A stretch of 64,000 nt of DNA from Eurosta solidaginis (lineage: Eukaryota; Arthropoda; Insecta; Diptera; Tephritidae): NCBI RefSeq assembly GCF_040869045.1, contig NC_090321.1:31183426-31247425 (forward strand), written 5' to 3'. Made by a program: the position numbers and the translations under genes. The notes below the pieces were generated by a model. The model was given only the letters and a program-made list of their open reading frames with translations, was not told the origin of the DNA and did not search any database. Every line of letters starts with the position of its first letter. Position 1 is the stretch's first letter. Positions 35,031 to 47,500 of this stretch are shown here, piece by piece.

Positions 35031-36550
35031 CTGTAAGTAGAAATAGATTTCAGTATGCAAGTACTATAATGTAGATAAAACCTAATTTACTGTGTAATGG
35101 AAGTGTAATGGAATGTGCTGTTGAAGTCGTATCTATCGTTTTATGTCTTAACTTAAAATTTCGGTTCGAAAACTTCCAACCTTACAATATTCCTAAAAAC
35201 ACACTTTTTCAGAACTTAAAAAAAATACCTCAGAATTGGTTTGGAGAACGTTAAATCTCTTAGTTTGTTTTAAAAACGAATCCTTACAGCTAAAGATCAA
35301 ATTAGAAAAATGGAAACCGAGATAGGGTGATCTTCCATTCAGCCGACGATATTACACAGATGCTCAAAATATCACACAGCTTGAGCCTTCTTTCTATGAC
35401 CTTGTTGTCTCAAATAATCCCGTTTACCAAAGAGTTATCTCTCACCATCGACCATCAACCCCAAAAAAAAAGAAGTATGTCCACATAAAACCTGGGTAAT
35501 TCGACTTCGACCAATGTACGCCATTTGAGAAGCCGAAAACTTCACCCTTAATTTCTTTTTATTTTCCTCCAACGCGTTGAAGTTGATCGACTTCGCCGCG
35601 ACTCGAAATACAATGGATTTTCTGACTGGGCTTCAGCATAAAAAGCTACATGGATGTCTCCTGATTAAAAAGCAAATTGCTCAAGTCCATAACGACAACA
35701 GTCATAAAACCAGCTTGCTGAATTTCCGCACTCTATTATGAGTTGCATATATCTACTTGAAATATTACCATGCGGCAGCCAAAATACCTACACGCCTTTG
35801 TGCAGCGTAGAAAGTGGCCGCAGTGGCCCAAGGCAAGTTTTCTGTCAAGAAGCTGCTCACGATGCAGACAGCTGATGACTACTTAACTGCGTTCTTACAT
35901 CTGCTCACTGAGTGCAGTCTTCGACCTCAAGATGTCACGGAATTTTGGGAGCGTATTTCTCACTCAATATGGACTGCCGCTGTGGGCAGCATAGGTTTCC
36001 ATCGAGCCTGAAAAAACAGCTATTTTCCTTAGGAAAAAAATACGTTGCATAAAAGCTACGTTGCGTGCAGGCGCAGCAAGGAGCAGTGTATGGAGCGTTA
36101 TTGTGACAGAAGAAATAGTCATATTTAAAAGAATGAAATGTATGGCTGAACGTCGATGTGAAGAGCTTCCAAAGCTGCCTGATGGGAATATTCTTCAAAC
36201 AATCCAGACAATTTGGCGGATAACAGCAGGTATCAAGATTCGGGAAAATGTTTGCAAGAATAATAATGGCAATCGGATTCGTAATCGGTGAGTATGGCAA
36301 TAACTTCCTAAAACATAAAAATGAACCGGGAAACGACGGACTACTGGCGAGCAGAGGAGATGGTGAAGAGCAGGGGCGGATCCACCGCGATTTGGGAGGG
36401 GGCATTTAAGTAAACTTTTTAAGTAAGATAAAGTGACCTTGAAATTTTTAATACAAACACACATACCTACATATCTACACTCATCTACAAAAGTCTTTGC
36501 CACTCAGATTCTTCCAGTTTTTACTAAGTTTTGCTTCGCCCTTCCGATAT
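35031..36550. other. upstream region or intron of ALDH
   Basis: Expected to be the ALDH first intron. No exon with a presequence could be recognised on the minus strand. ORFs at 35814-36011 (+), 36061-36291 (+) and 35935-36405 (-) resemble nothing known to me. Confidence 0.35.
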
Positions 36551-36552
36551 TT

Positions 36553-36806
36553 TTAAAAAATATGTATTATTATATAACACCAACAATCCAAATATGCACT
36601 TAAGACTTTTTAGAAAATTCGGGAGAATTCCGTGAATTTTCATGCAAATTTTTTGCTTTCAGTAAGAATTTTTAGAATTCATCTCAGGAAAATTCTAAAA
36701 ATTAGTACCGAAAAGCTGAAAATTCGCGGAATTTTTCTGAATTTTCTAAAAAATTTTTAAGTTTCTATTTGGATTTTTGGTGTTATATAATAATACATAT
36801 TTTTAT
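36553..36806. mobile_element. foldback MITE, ~255 bp
   Basis: The left arm from ~36557 (aaaatatgtattattatata..) is nearly the reverse complement of the right arm ending ~36804. The inner halves also pair loosely (agaaaattc / gaattttct), so most of the element is one long hairpin. Non-coding. Confidence 0.8.
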
Positions 36807-37214
36807 AAAAATAGCGACAATAATTTAGGTTGGGCCAAATTCCTCCAGTCTGGTTCCTTGTACGGAAGCGAGAGCAAAAGCGATAAAAAATAGATTTGTT
36901 TGCGCCACTAAAATATATACTTAAACCAAGACCGATTAACAAAATTATAGATTTTTCTCCAAGATATCACATTGCAATGCATATTCAGGCGGCTTTTTGG
37001 CCGAAGTGTCAGCCGATATCAAAACTATGAAATAAAAGATTTATTTTTATGTGTGTATATCTTTTTTCATAGTATGGCAATAGGACCACTTAACACACGT
37101 TCTCTGATTTTTTAGCACAAAGAAATAATTGTCACAGCATTTTAGGACGAAGCCAGACATTGCTAAATTGACAATTAGCAGGCCTGAACCGTGATAAAAA
37201 ATAATTAAAAACAA
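36807..37214. other. intergenic or intronic, nothing recognised
   Basis: No supported feature. Confidence 0.35.
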
Positions 37215-37530
37215 ATATATACTTGGCGCGATTTATCTCAGAAAATATTTAGGCCGAGCTTCTCTTCAAGTTCGCATCTTGCACCTTTTTAGTTTTTCCT
37301 ACAAATATACGGGACGGGGCTTTAATTTTTTATGCCGACTCCGAACGGCACCTGGAAGGCAGATGAATTTTCACTGAGGTTTTTAATGACAGAAACTTTT
37401 CGGAATGTTTGCCAAACCACTGTGCAGGAGCGAGCCCACTTAGAAATTCTGATGTGGCTTTTGCGCGGGTCTTAAACCCAGCACCCTCGGTGTGGTAGGC
37501 GGAGTACGCTACCACTACACCACGGCGCCC
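37215..37530 (-). mobile_element. tRNA-derived SINE, copy 3
   Basis: Minus-strand copy. The head at 37455-37530 reads GCCGTGGTGTAGTGGTAGCG (A-box region) and later GGGTTTAAGACCC (B-box-like). The body 'ggccgagcttctctt' and 'ccgactccgaacggcacctgg' is shared with the other two copies. Confidence 0.85.
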
Positions 37531-37810
37531 CAGAGTCTTAACCAGCAAAAGCAATAAGTTAAGCTTAAATTCCGGTTAAATGAATTATAAGATGAAAATA
37601 ACAAGTGTTGACTTTGTTTTGGGAAAACCCTCATTTTTTATTGATCTTGATAAGAAAGTTTATGTTTCATGAAAAATTTACGCTTATTGTGAACCCTAAA
37701 CAACCTATTGGAAAGGATATCTTATTATTCAGTTTTTTCGGGTCGTGTATTGAAAGCTCTTATAAAGGTTTTGAAACATTATAAATGTGTCAATTAGGCT
37801 AATTCACGAC

Positions 37811-38738
37811 TATTTTTATACTCAGCGTGCTTTGCACACAGCGTATATTAACTTTGATTGGATAACGGTTGGTTGCACAGGTATAAAGGAATCGAGATAG
37901 ATATAGACTTCCATATATCAAAATCATCAGTATCGAAAAAAAATTTGATTGAGCCATGTTCGTCCGTCCGTCTGTCCGTCTGTAAATTTTGAGGTATCTT
38001 GATGAAATTTGGTATGTAGATTCCTGGGCACTCATCTCAGATCGCTATTTAAAATGAGTGATATCGGACTATAACCACGCCCACTTTTTCGGTATCGAAA
38101 ATTTCGAAAAACTGAAAAAATGTGATAATTCATTGCCAAAGAAGGATAAAGCGATGAAACTTGGTAGGTAGGTTGACCTTATGACGCAGAATAGAAAATT
38201 AGTAAAATTTTGTACAACGGGCGTGGCACCGCCCACTTTTAAAAAAAGGTAATTTAAAAGTTGTGCAAGCTGTAATTTGGCAGTCTTTGAAGATATCATG
38301 ATGAAATTTGGTAGTGGCATAGATTCTATGACGGCAACTGTTTTCTGTGAAAATGGGCGAAATCGGTTGACGCCACGCCCAGTTTTTATACACAGTCGAC
38401 CGTCTGTCCTTCCGCTCGGCCGTTAACACGATAACTTGAGAAAAAACCGATATATCTTTACTAAACTTAGTTTACGTACTTATCTGAACTCACTTTATTT
38501 TGGTATAAAAAATGGGCGAAATCCGACTATAACCACGCCCACTTTTTCGATATCGAAAATTACGAAAAATGAAAAATGCATTATTGACGCAAAATATAAC
38601 TTTAGAAAAAATTTTGTAAAATGGGTGTAACACCTACCATATTAAGTAGAAGAAAATGAAAAAGTTCTACAGGGTGAAATCAAAAGCCCTTGGAATCTTG
38701 GCAGGAATACTGTTCGTGGTATTACATATATAAATAAA
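37811..38738 (-). mobile_element. 8173-type repeat, internally deleted and truncated
   Basis: Starts like the 31491 copy (same 56-base upstream flank at 37755-37810). It has lost ~300 bases at 38312, where 'gatgaaatttggta' phrases were joined, and is cut at 38738 by the head of the first composite satellite element. Confidence 0.85.
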
Positions 38739-41700
38739 CTAGCCTTTACCCGCGGCCCCGTCCGCAAGGATAAATTTAAATATATGGGCTATTCACATAT
38801 CCAGTTATCTGTTTAAAATTTTGTTTTCTGTCTAGTGCATTTTATTTTTGTAATTCGAGTAAAAAACGAACTAAATGAGCTGATAACCTGATAGGATTCC
38901 AAATGATTCCGAAATTAACCAGAAAAAGCTACGAAATGACCCCCACGCTATCGCGGACGGATCCCGAAAACCATCCAGAAATGCCCCGGAAGGGTCTCCA
39001 AAATTTCCCGGAATAGTCCCAAAAAACCCCGAAATGACAACGACACGATTCTAGACGTATCCAGAAAACCACACAGAAATGATCCCTGAAGGTGTTCCAA
39101 AATGATCCCGAAATAGTCCCGAAAAATTTCCGAAATTACTCTGACGGACTCCCGGACGGATCTCGAAAACCATCCAGAAAATATCCAGGAAGGGTTCCCA
39201 AATTATCCCGACATAGTCCAGAAAAAGTTCCGAAATGACCGCGAGGGGATCCACAATGGATCGCGAAAACCATACATAAATGATTCCGGAAGGGTCCCAA
39301 AATGAGCCCGAAACAGTCCGGAAATGACTCCGATGGGATCCCGCACAGATCCAGAAATGATCCTGGAAGGGTCCCATAACTATACCGAAAAAGTAACAAA
39401 AAAATCTCGAAATGACTCCTACGACATCCCGGAAGGATCCAGAAATGGCCTCGGAAGGGTCCACAAATGATCCCAAAATAATACAGAAAAAGTCATGAAA
39501 TGCCCCTTAAAGGGTCCCCAAATGATCCCGAAATAGTCCCGAAATTACCCTGATGGGTTCCCGTACAGATCCCGAAATACATCCAGAAGTGATGCCGGAA
39601 GGGTCCCCAAATGATCCCGTATTAACGGATCCCTAAATGACCCTGACGGGATCCCGGACAGATCCCGAAATCCATCCAGGAATGATCTTGGAAGGGTGCC
39701 AAAATGATCCCGAAATTGTATCGGAAAAGTCCAGAAATTACCCTCTGACGGGATCCCGGACGAGTCCTGAAAACCATCCTTAAATGATCCCGAAAATGTC
39801 CCGAAATTACTCTGACGGGACCCCGTACGGATCCCGGAAACCATCCAGAAAAGATGCCGAAAGGCTCCCCAAACGATCCCGTATTAGCCCCAAAAATGTC
39901 CCGAAATGACCCGACGAGGTCCTGAGCGGATACCGAAAACCATCTAGAAATGATGCCGGATGGTACCCCAAATGATCTCGAAATAGTCCCGAAATGACCC
40001 CTACGGGATCCTGAAAACTATCCAGAAATGGTGCCGAAAATGTCCCCAAATGATGCCCTTATAGTCCCGAAATGATCCAAAAAAAGCCCTGAAATAACCC
40101 CGACGGGATCCCAGACGGATCCCGAAAGCCATCCAGAGATGATGCCGGATGGGACCCCGAATGATCCCGAAAAAGCCCCGAAATGACCCCGACGAGATCC
40201 CGGAAGGATACCGAAAACCATCCAGATATGATGCCGGAAAGGCCCTCAAATGATCCCCTAATAGTCCCAAAATCACCCTAACGGAGTCCCGGACGCATCC
40301 CGACAACCATCCAGAAATGATGCCAAAATGGCCCAAATGATCCCGTATTAGTTGAGAAAAAGTCCAGAATTGACCCCGACGGGATACCGGACGGATCCCG
40401 AAAACCATCCAGAAATGATGCCGGTGGGCACCCCAAAATGATCCCGATATAGTCCCGAAATAACCCCGTCGGGATCCAGGACGAATCCCGAAAACCATCC
40501 AGAAATGATTTTGTAAGGGACCCCAAATGATCCCGAAAAGGTCCTGAAATGACCACGACGGGATCCCCGACGGATCCCGGAAACTATCCGGAAATGAGGC
40601 CGGAAAGGTTCCAAAATGATCCCCAAATAGTCCCGAAATGAACCTGACGGGATCCCGGGATCCCGAAAACCATCCAGAAATGATGGCGAAAGGGTCCCCA
40701 AATGATCCCGTATTAGTAGCAAAAAAGTCCCGAAATGACCCCGACGGCATCCCGGACCGATGCCAAAAACCATCTAGAAATGATGCTGGGAGGAACCCCA
40801 AATGATCCCGAAAAAGTCCTGAAATGACCCCGACGGGATCCCGGACGAATACCGAAAACCATCCAGAAATGATGCCGGAAGGGACCCCAAATGCTCCCGA
40901 AAATGTCCCGAAATGACCCCGACGGCATCCCCGACGGATACCGAAAACCATCCAGAAATGATGCCGGTAGGTACCCCAAATGATCCCCTAATAGTCCCAA
41001 AATCACCCTAACGGGGTCCCGGACGGATCCCGAAAACCATCCAGAAATGATGCCAAAATGGCCCAAATGATCCCGTATTAGTTGAGAAAAAGTCCAGAAT
41101 TGACCCCGACGGCATCCCGGACGGATACCGAAAACCATCCAGATATGATGCCGGTAGGTACCCCAAATGATCCCGAAATAGTACCGAAATGACCCCCTCG
41201 GGATGCCGGACGGATCCCGAAAACTATCCAGAAATGATACCGGAAGGGTCCTCAAATGATCCCTTCATAGTCTCGAAATGACGCTGACGGGATCCCGGAC
41301 GGATCCCGAAAACCATCCAGAAATGATGCCGAAAGGGTCCCCAAATGATCCCGTATTAGTCGAGAAGAATTCCCGAAATTACTCCGACAGGATCCCGGAC
41401 GGATCTCGAAAGCCATCCAGAAATGATGCTGGAAGATACCCCAAATGATCCCAAAATAGCCCCGAAATGGCTCCGACGGGATCCCGGACGGATCCCAAAA
41501 ACTATCCAGAAATGATGCCCAAAATGACCCCGAAAAAGTCCCATAATGATCCCGGAAACCATCAAGAATTTATCTCTCAAAGGTACGCAAATGATTCTGA
41601 AAATACCACGACGGGATGCCGGACGGTTAACGAAACCCATCTAGAAATGATGCCGGAAGGGTCCCCAAATGATCGCGAAATAGTCCCGAAATGATCCCCG

Positions 41701-44031
41701 AATAGTCCCGAAAATGTTCCAAAATAACCCCGGATACAGAAAACCATCCAGAAATGATGCCGGAAGGTACCCTATATGATCCCAAAAAAGCCCCGAAATT
41801 ACCCCGTCCGGATCCCGGACGAATCCCGAAAACTATCCAGAAATGACGCCGGTAGGTACCCCAGATGATCCCGAAATAGTCCCGAAATTACCCCGACGGA
41901 ATCCCACACGAATCCCGAAAACCATCCAGAAATGGTGCCGGAAGGGACCCCAAATGATCCCGAAATGACCCCGACGGGATCCCGGACGGATCCCGAAAAC
42001 TATCCAGAAATGATGCCGGAGGTCCTTAAATGATCCCCTAATAGTCCCGAAATGACCCTGACGGGATCCAGGACGGATCGCGAAAACCATCAAGAAATGA
42101 TGGCGAAAGGGTCCCCAAATGATCCCGTATTAGTAGAGAAAAATTCCCGAAATTACCCCAACGGGATCCTAGACGGATCTCAAAAACCATCCAGAAATGA
42201 TGCCGGAAGATACCCCAAATGATCCCAAAATAGCCCCGAAATGGCCCCGACGGGATCCCTGACGGATGCCTAAAACCATCCAGAAATGATGCCGGAAGAG
42301 ACCCAAAATGACCCCGAAAAAGTCCCATAATGATCCCGGAAACCATCAAGAATTTATCTCTCAAAGGTACGCAAATGATCCCGAAAATACCTCGACGGAA
42401 TGCCGGACGGATCCCGAAACCCATCCAGATATGATGCCGGAAGGGTCCCCAAATGATCGCGAAATTGTCCCGAAATGATCGCGGAATAGTCCCGAAAATG
42501 TCCCAAAACAACTCCGACGGGATCCCGAACGGATCCCGAAAACTATACAGAAATGATCGAGTAATGGTCCCAAAATGATCCCGAAATAGTCCCGAAAAAG
42601 TCCCGAAATTACCCCGGCGGTATCCCGGACGGATGACGAAAACCATCCAGAAATGATGCCGGAAGAGACCCAAAATGACCCCGAAAAAGTCCCATAATGA
42701 TCCCGGAATCCATCAAGAATTTATCTCTCAAAGGTACGCAAATGATCCCGAAAATACCTCGAGGGGATGCCGGACGGATCCCGAAACCCATCCAGATATG
42801 ATGCCGGAAGGGTCCCCAAATGATCGCGAAATTGTCCCGAAATGATCGCGGAATAGTCCCGAAAATGTCCCAAAACAACCCCGACGGGATCCCGAACGGA
42901 TACCGAAAACTATACAGAAATGATCCGGTAATGGTCCCAAAATGATCCCAAATAGTCCCGAAAAAGTCCCGAAATTACCCCGGCGGGATGCCGGACGGAT
43001 CCCGAAAACCATCCAGAAATGATCCCGGAAGGGTCTCGATATGACCCTAACGGGAATACAAATAAGGTGACGCTAATTATAAAACCAGGTTAATAAGGCA
43101 GCAGGCGCGTTGGAGCGAATGAAAAGTTACAAAGAAACATACAAGTAAAGCTAATAAAAGCGTGCTAATAAAAACAATTGATGGAGGGCGGATGGCGGGA
43201 GGAGATGGAGAGCACCACCGATCGTTTTTCCAAAATTGTTTAGATCTCGATCTCTATCAGCCAGATACCGAAAATTATTGATTTAGGAGAACATTTATAT
43301 TGAGTTATAACAATTTATAGATTTTACACCAGAGTGTGAGAGAAAGGGGGAGGGGGACGTAGGGTGTCACTGCACATTTTGTAAGCCCTCGACTTATTTG
43401 ACCCATTGAGTTTTGTATTAACTGCTATATTTACGCACAAGTATTTATATGTTTATTATCAAATACAACTTATAAGGCAACAAATATCAAATACAAATTA
43501 TCATAAGATTTATATGAACCGCACTCGATGACTCTCGTTATTACTTTGACGTTCATAGCTCGTTCACTATACGCATCGGTGTCGTTGCCAGTTGCCATCA
43601 ATCACTAGGGTTGCCACAAGTTTGTAATATTGGTGAACGTCAATATAGGTAAAGTTATAATGTGTAAAAATTATTAAAAAGTATTTGTTCGAAGGGGTCG
43701 TGGGTCCCCTACCCCCCTTTCCATGTTCTAAAAAAATATCGCCAGTAGAGTTTTGTCTGTGTTCCCAATTTCATCAAAATCCGTGAAGCCGTTCTGGCGT
43801 GATTCAGTCACATATACGAAAAAATACAATAATTAAATTATAACTGTTCCTAGGGGGCGGGGACCTCTCCCCTTTTCAAAAAAATATAGCTAGTAGATCC
43901 TTATAGACTATTGGCTATATGTGTGCCAAATTTCATCCAAATCTGTCCAGCCGTTCTTGCGTGATTGAGTCACAAAGACAAACGTCTGGACAAACATACA
44001 AAAATACAAACATACAAACATCCAAACTTTC
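38739..44031 (+). mobile_element. composite element 1: head, minisatellite, tail
   Basis: The head (38739-38892) begins CTAGCCTTTACCCGCGG and runs to 'gagctgataacctgatagg'. The minisatellite array covers 38893-43040. The tail (43041-44031) runs from 'tacaaataaggtgacgctaat' through 'atttcatcaaaatccgtgaagcc' and 'cagccgttcttgcgtgattg' to an ACAAACATCCAAA-rich end. Such heads and tails recall RTE-derived non-autonomous retroposons of insects. No ORF encodes a recognised enzyme. Confidence 0.7.
38893..43040 (+). repeat. ~89-bp minisatellite array 1
   Basis: About 46 degenerate units, with spacing of the 'ccatccagaaatgat' landmark of 86-100 bp and most often 89. Each unit comprises about eight ~11-bp motifs of the type aaatgatcccg, aaatagtcccg, aaatgaccccg and acgggatcccgg. 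A ~367-bp higher-order repeat, marked by 'catcaagaatttatctctc', recurs at 42331 and 42698. Minus-strand ORFs, including one of 316 codons (40951-40001), arise because the unit lacks stops. Confidence 0.93.
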
Positions 44032-44574
44032 CGCAAGGAGAAAATAAAATATATGTGCTATTCACGTTAGCCTGCTTATCAAGTTATCTGTTTAAAAATT
44101 ATTTTTGTCTAATGTATTTTATCTTTGTAATTTAGTAAAAAAAAATAGAACTAAATGAGAAGATAAGCTAAAAGGCACGCTTTCATGAATAGTAAAATAC
44201 AGTATTTTCGAATTAAAAAAATACATTTTGTTTTTAAATTAAATTAACTGATATGAAAGGGGTGAAAGAATTACTACTCTTAGAACAAAGGAGTGAAACT
44301 ACAATTAGCTAAAACCAAAGAGAATTTTTTAGATGAAAATAGTGTTGCTTTTTGTGGTATTTAGTTGGTTAAAATATTACAAAAAGTGTAATTATAGTTA
44401 TAAGAGTTCGTTACACGATTAATTTAAAAAACTCAAAAATAGAACGAAAAAGCTGTGTAAGATTGAAGATAAAACATACCGAATTTTAATTACGAATAAT
44501 TAGCAGCAAATCCACGCCGATAAAAGCTCATAATTTAAAAAGGCATGTATGCTGAACTACCGGTTGCGAAGAGA

Positions 44575-47500
44575 CCTAAAATGATCCCGGAAGGGTCCCA
44601 AGATGATACTAAAATTCCAGGACAGATCCCGAAAATCATCCAGAAATTAACCAGGAGGGGTCCCAAAATGATTCAGAAATAGTCCCGAAAAAGTCCCGAA
44701 ATTACCCTTATGGGTTCCCGTACAGATCCCGAAAACCATCCAGAAATGATACCGAAAGGCTTCCCAAATCATTCCGTATTAATCCCGAAAAAGTACAGGA
44801 ATGGCCCCGACGGGATTCTTGACGGATCCCGAAAACCATCCAGAAATTATGCCGGAAGTGACACCAAATGATCCCGAAATGGCCCCGACGGGATCCCGGT
44901 TGGATCCCGAAAACCATACTGAAATGATGTCGGAAAATACCCCAAATGATCCCGAAATAGCCCCGAAAAAGTCCCGAAATGATCCTGACGGGATCCCGGA
45001 CAGATACCGAAAACTATTCAGAAATGATGCCGGAAAGGTCCTCAAATGATCCCTTAATAGTCCCGAAATGATCCCGCAGACTATCCAGAAATGATGCCGA
45101 AAGGGTCCCCATTTGAGCCCTTATCAGTTGAGAAAAAGTCCCGAAGTGACCCCGACGGGATCCCGAAAACTATCCAGAGATGATGACGGAAGGTACCCCA
45201 AAATGATCCCGAAATAGTTCCGAAATGACCACTACGGGATCCCGAACGGATCGCGAAAACTATCCAAAAACGATGCCGGAAAGTTCCCCAAATGATACCC
45301 TAATAGTCCCAAAATTACCCTGCTGGGATCCCGAACGGATCCCGAAAACCATCCAGAAATGATGCCGAAAGGGTCTCCAAATGATCCCGAATTAGTCGAG
45401 AAAAAGTCCCGAAATGACCCCGACGGGATCCCGGACGCATCCCGAAAACCATATAGAAATGATGCCGAAAAATACCCCAAATTATCCCGAAAAAGTCCCG
45501 AAATGACCCCGACGGGATACCGAAAACCATCTAGAAATGTTGCCGGAAGGTACCCCAAATGATCCGGAAAGTCCTAAAATGACCCCGACGGGTCCCGGAC
45601 GAATCTCGAAAACCATCCAGAAATGATGCCGGAAGGGACCCCAAATGATCCCGAAAAAGTCGCGAAATGACCCCGACGGAATCCCGGACGAATCACTAAA
45701 ACAATCCAGAATTGATGCCGAAAGGGTCCCCAAATGATCCCGTATTAGTCGAGAAAGTCCCGAAATGACCCCGACGGGATACCGGACGAATCCCGAAAGC
45801 CATCCCGAAATGATGCCGGAAGAGCCCCAAAAAATCCCGAAAAAGTCCCGAAATGACCCCGACGGGATCCTGGACGGATACCGAAAACCATCTAGAAAAA
45901 ATGCCGGTAGGTACCCCAAAATGATCCCGAAACAGACCTACAATGACCCCGTCGGGATCCCGGACGGATCCCTAAAACCATCCAGAAATCCCAAGATGAT
46001 ACTAAAATTCCAGGACAGATCCCGAAAATCATCCAGAAATTAACCAGGAGGGGTCCCAAAATGATTCAGAAATAGTCCCGAAAAAGTCCCGAAATTACCC
46101 TTATGGGTTCCCGTACAGATCCCGAAAACCATCCAGAAATGATACCGAAAGGCTTCCCAAATCATTCCGTATTAATCCCGAAAAAGTACAGGAATGGCCC
46201 CGACGGGATTCTTGACGGATCCCGAAAACCATCCAGAAATTATGCCGGAAGTGACACCAAATGATCCCGAAATGGCCCCGACGGGATCCCGGTTGGATCC
46301 CGAAAACCATACTGAAATGATGTCGGAAAATACCCCAAATGATCCCGAAATAGCCCCGAAAAAGTCCCGAAATGATCCTGACGGGATCCCGGACAGATAC
46401 CGAAAACTATTCAGAAATGATGCCGGAAAGGTCCTCAAATGATCCCTTAATAGTCCCGAAATGATCCCGCAGACTATCCAGAAATGATGCCGAAAGGGTC
46501 CCCATTTGAGCCCTTATCAGTTGAGAAAAAGTCCCGAAGTGACCCCGACGGGATCCCGAAAACTATCCGGAGATGATGCCGGAAGGTACCCCAAAATGAT
46601 CCCGAAATAGTTCCGAAATGACCACTACGGGATCCCGAACGGATCGCGAAAACTATCCAAAAACGATGCCGGAAAGTTCCCCAAATGATACCCTAATAGT
46701 CCCAAAATTACCCTGCTGGGATCCCGAACGGATCCCGAAAACCATCCAGAAATGATGCCGAAAGGGTCTCCAAATGATCCCGAATTAGTCGAGAAAAAGT
46801 CCCGAAATGACCCCGACGGGATCCCGGACGCATCCCGAAAACCATATAGAAATGATGCCGAAAAATACCCCAAATTATCCCGAAAAAGTCCCGAAATGAC
46901 CCCGACGGGATCCCGAAAACCATCTAGAAATGTTGCCGGAAGGTACCCCAAATGATCCGGAAAGTCCTAAAATGACCCCGACGGGTCCCGGACGAATCTC
47001 GAAAACCATCCAGAAATGATGCCGGAAGGGACCCCAAATGATCCCGAAAAAGTCGCGAAATGACCCCGACGGAATCCCGGACGAATCACTAAAACAATCC
47101 AGAATTGATGCCGAAAGGGTCCCCAAATGATCCCGTATTAGTCGAGAAAGTCCCGAAATGACCCCGACGGGATACCGGACGAATCCCGAAAGCCATCCCG
47201 AAATGATGCCGGAAGAGCCCCAAAAAATCCCGAAAAAGTCCCGAAATGACCCCGACGGGATCCTGGACGGATACCGAAAACCATCTAGAAAAAATGCCGG
47301 TAGGTACCCCAAAATGATCCCGAAACAGACCTACAATGACCCCGTCGGGATCCCGGACGGATCCCTAAAACCATCCAGAAATGATGCCCTGAAATTACCC
47401 GAATGATCCCGAAAAAGTCCGAAATGATCGCGACGGGATCCCGGACGGATACCAAAAACCATCCAGATGTGATCCCGGTAGGTACCCCAAATGATTCGGA

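Noticed and set aside
35935..36405. 156-codon minus-strand ORF considered as the missing ALDH targeting exon
   Set aside because: Its sequence is proline- and cysteine-rich, lacks the basic amphipathic start and the pre-FINNEW residues expected, and has no fitting donor at its end.
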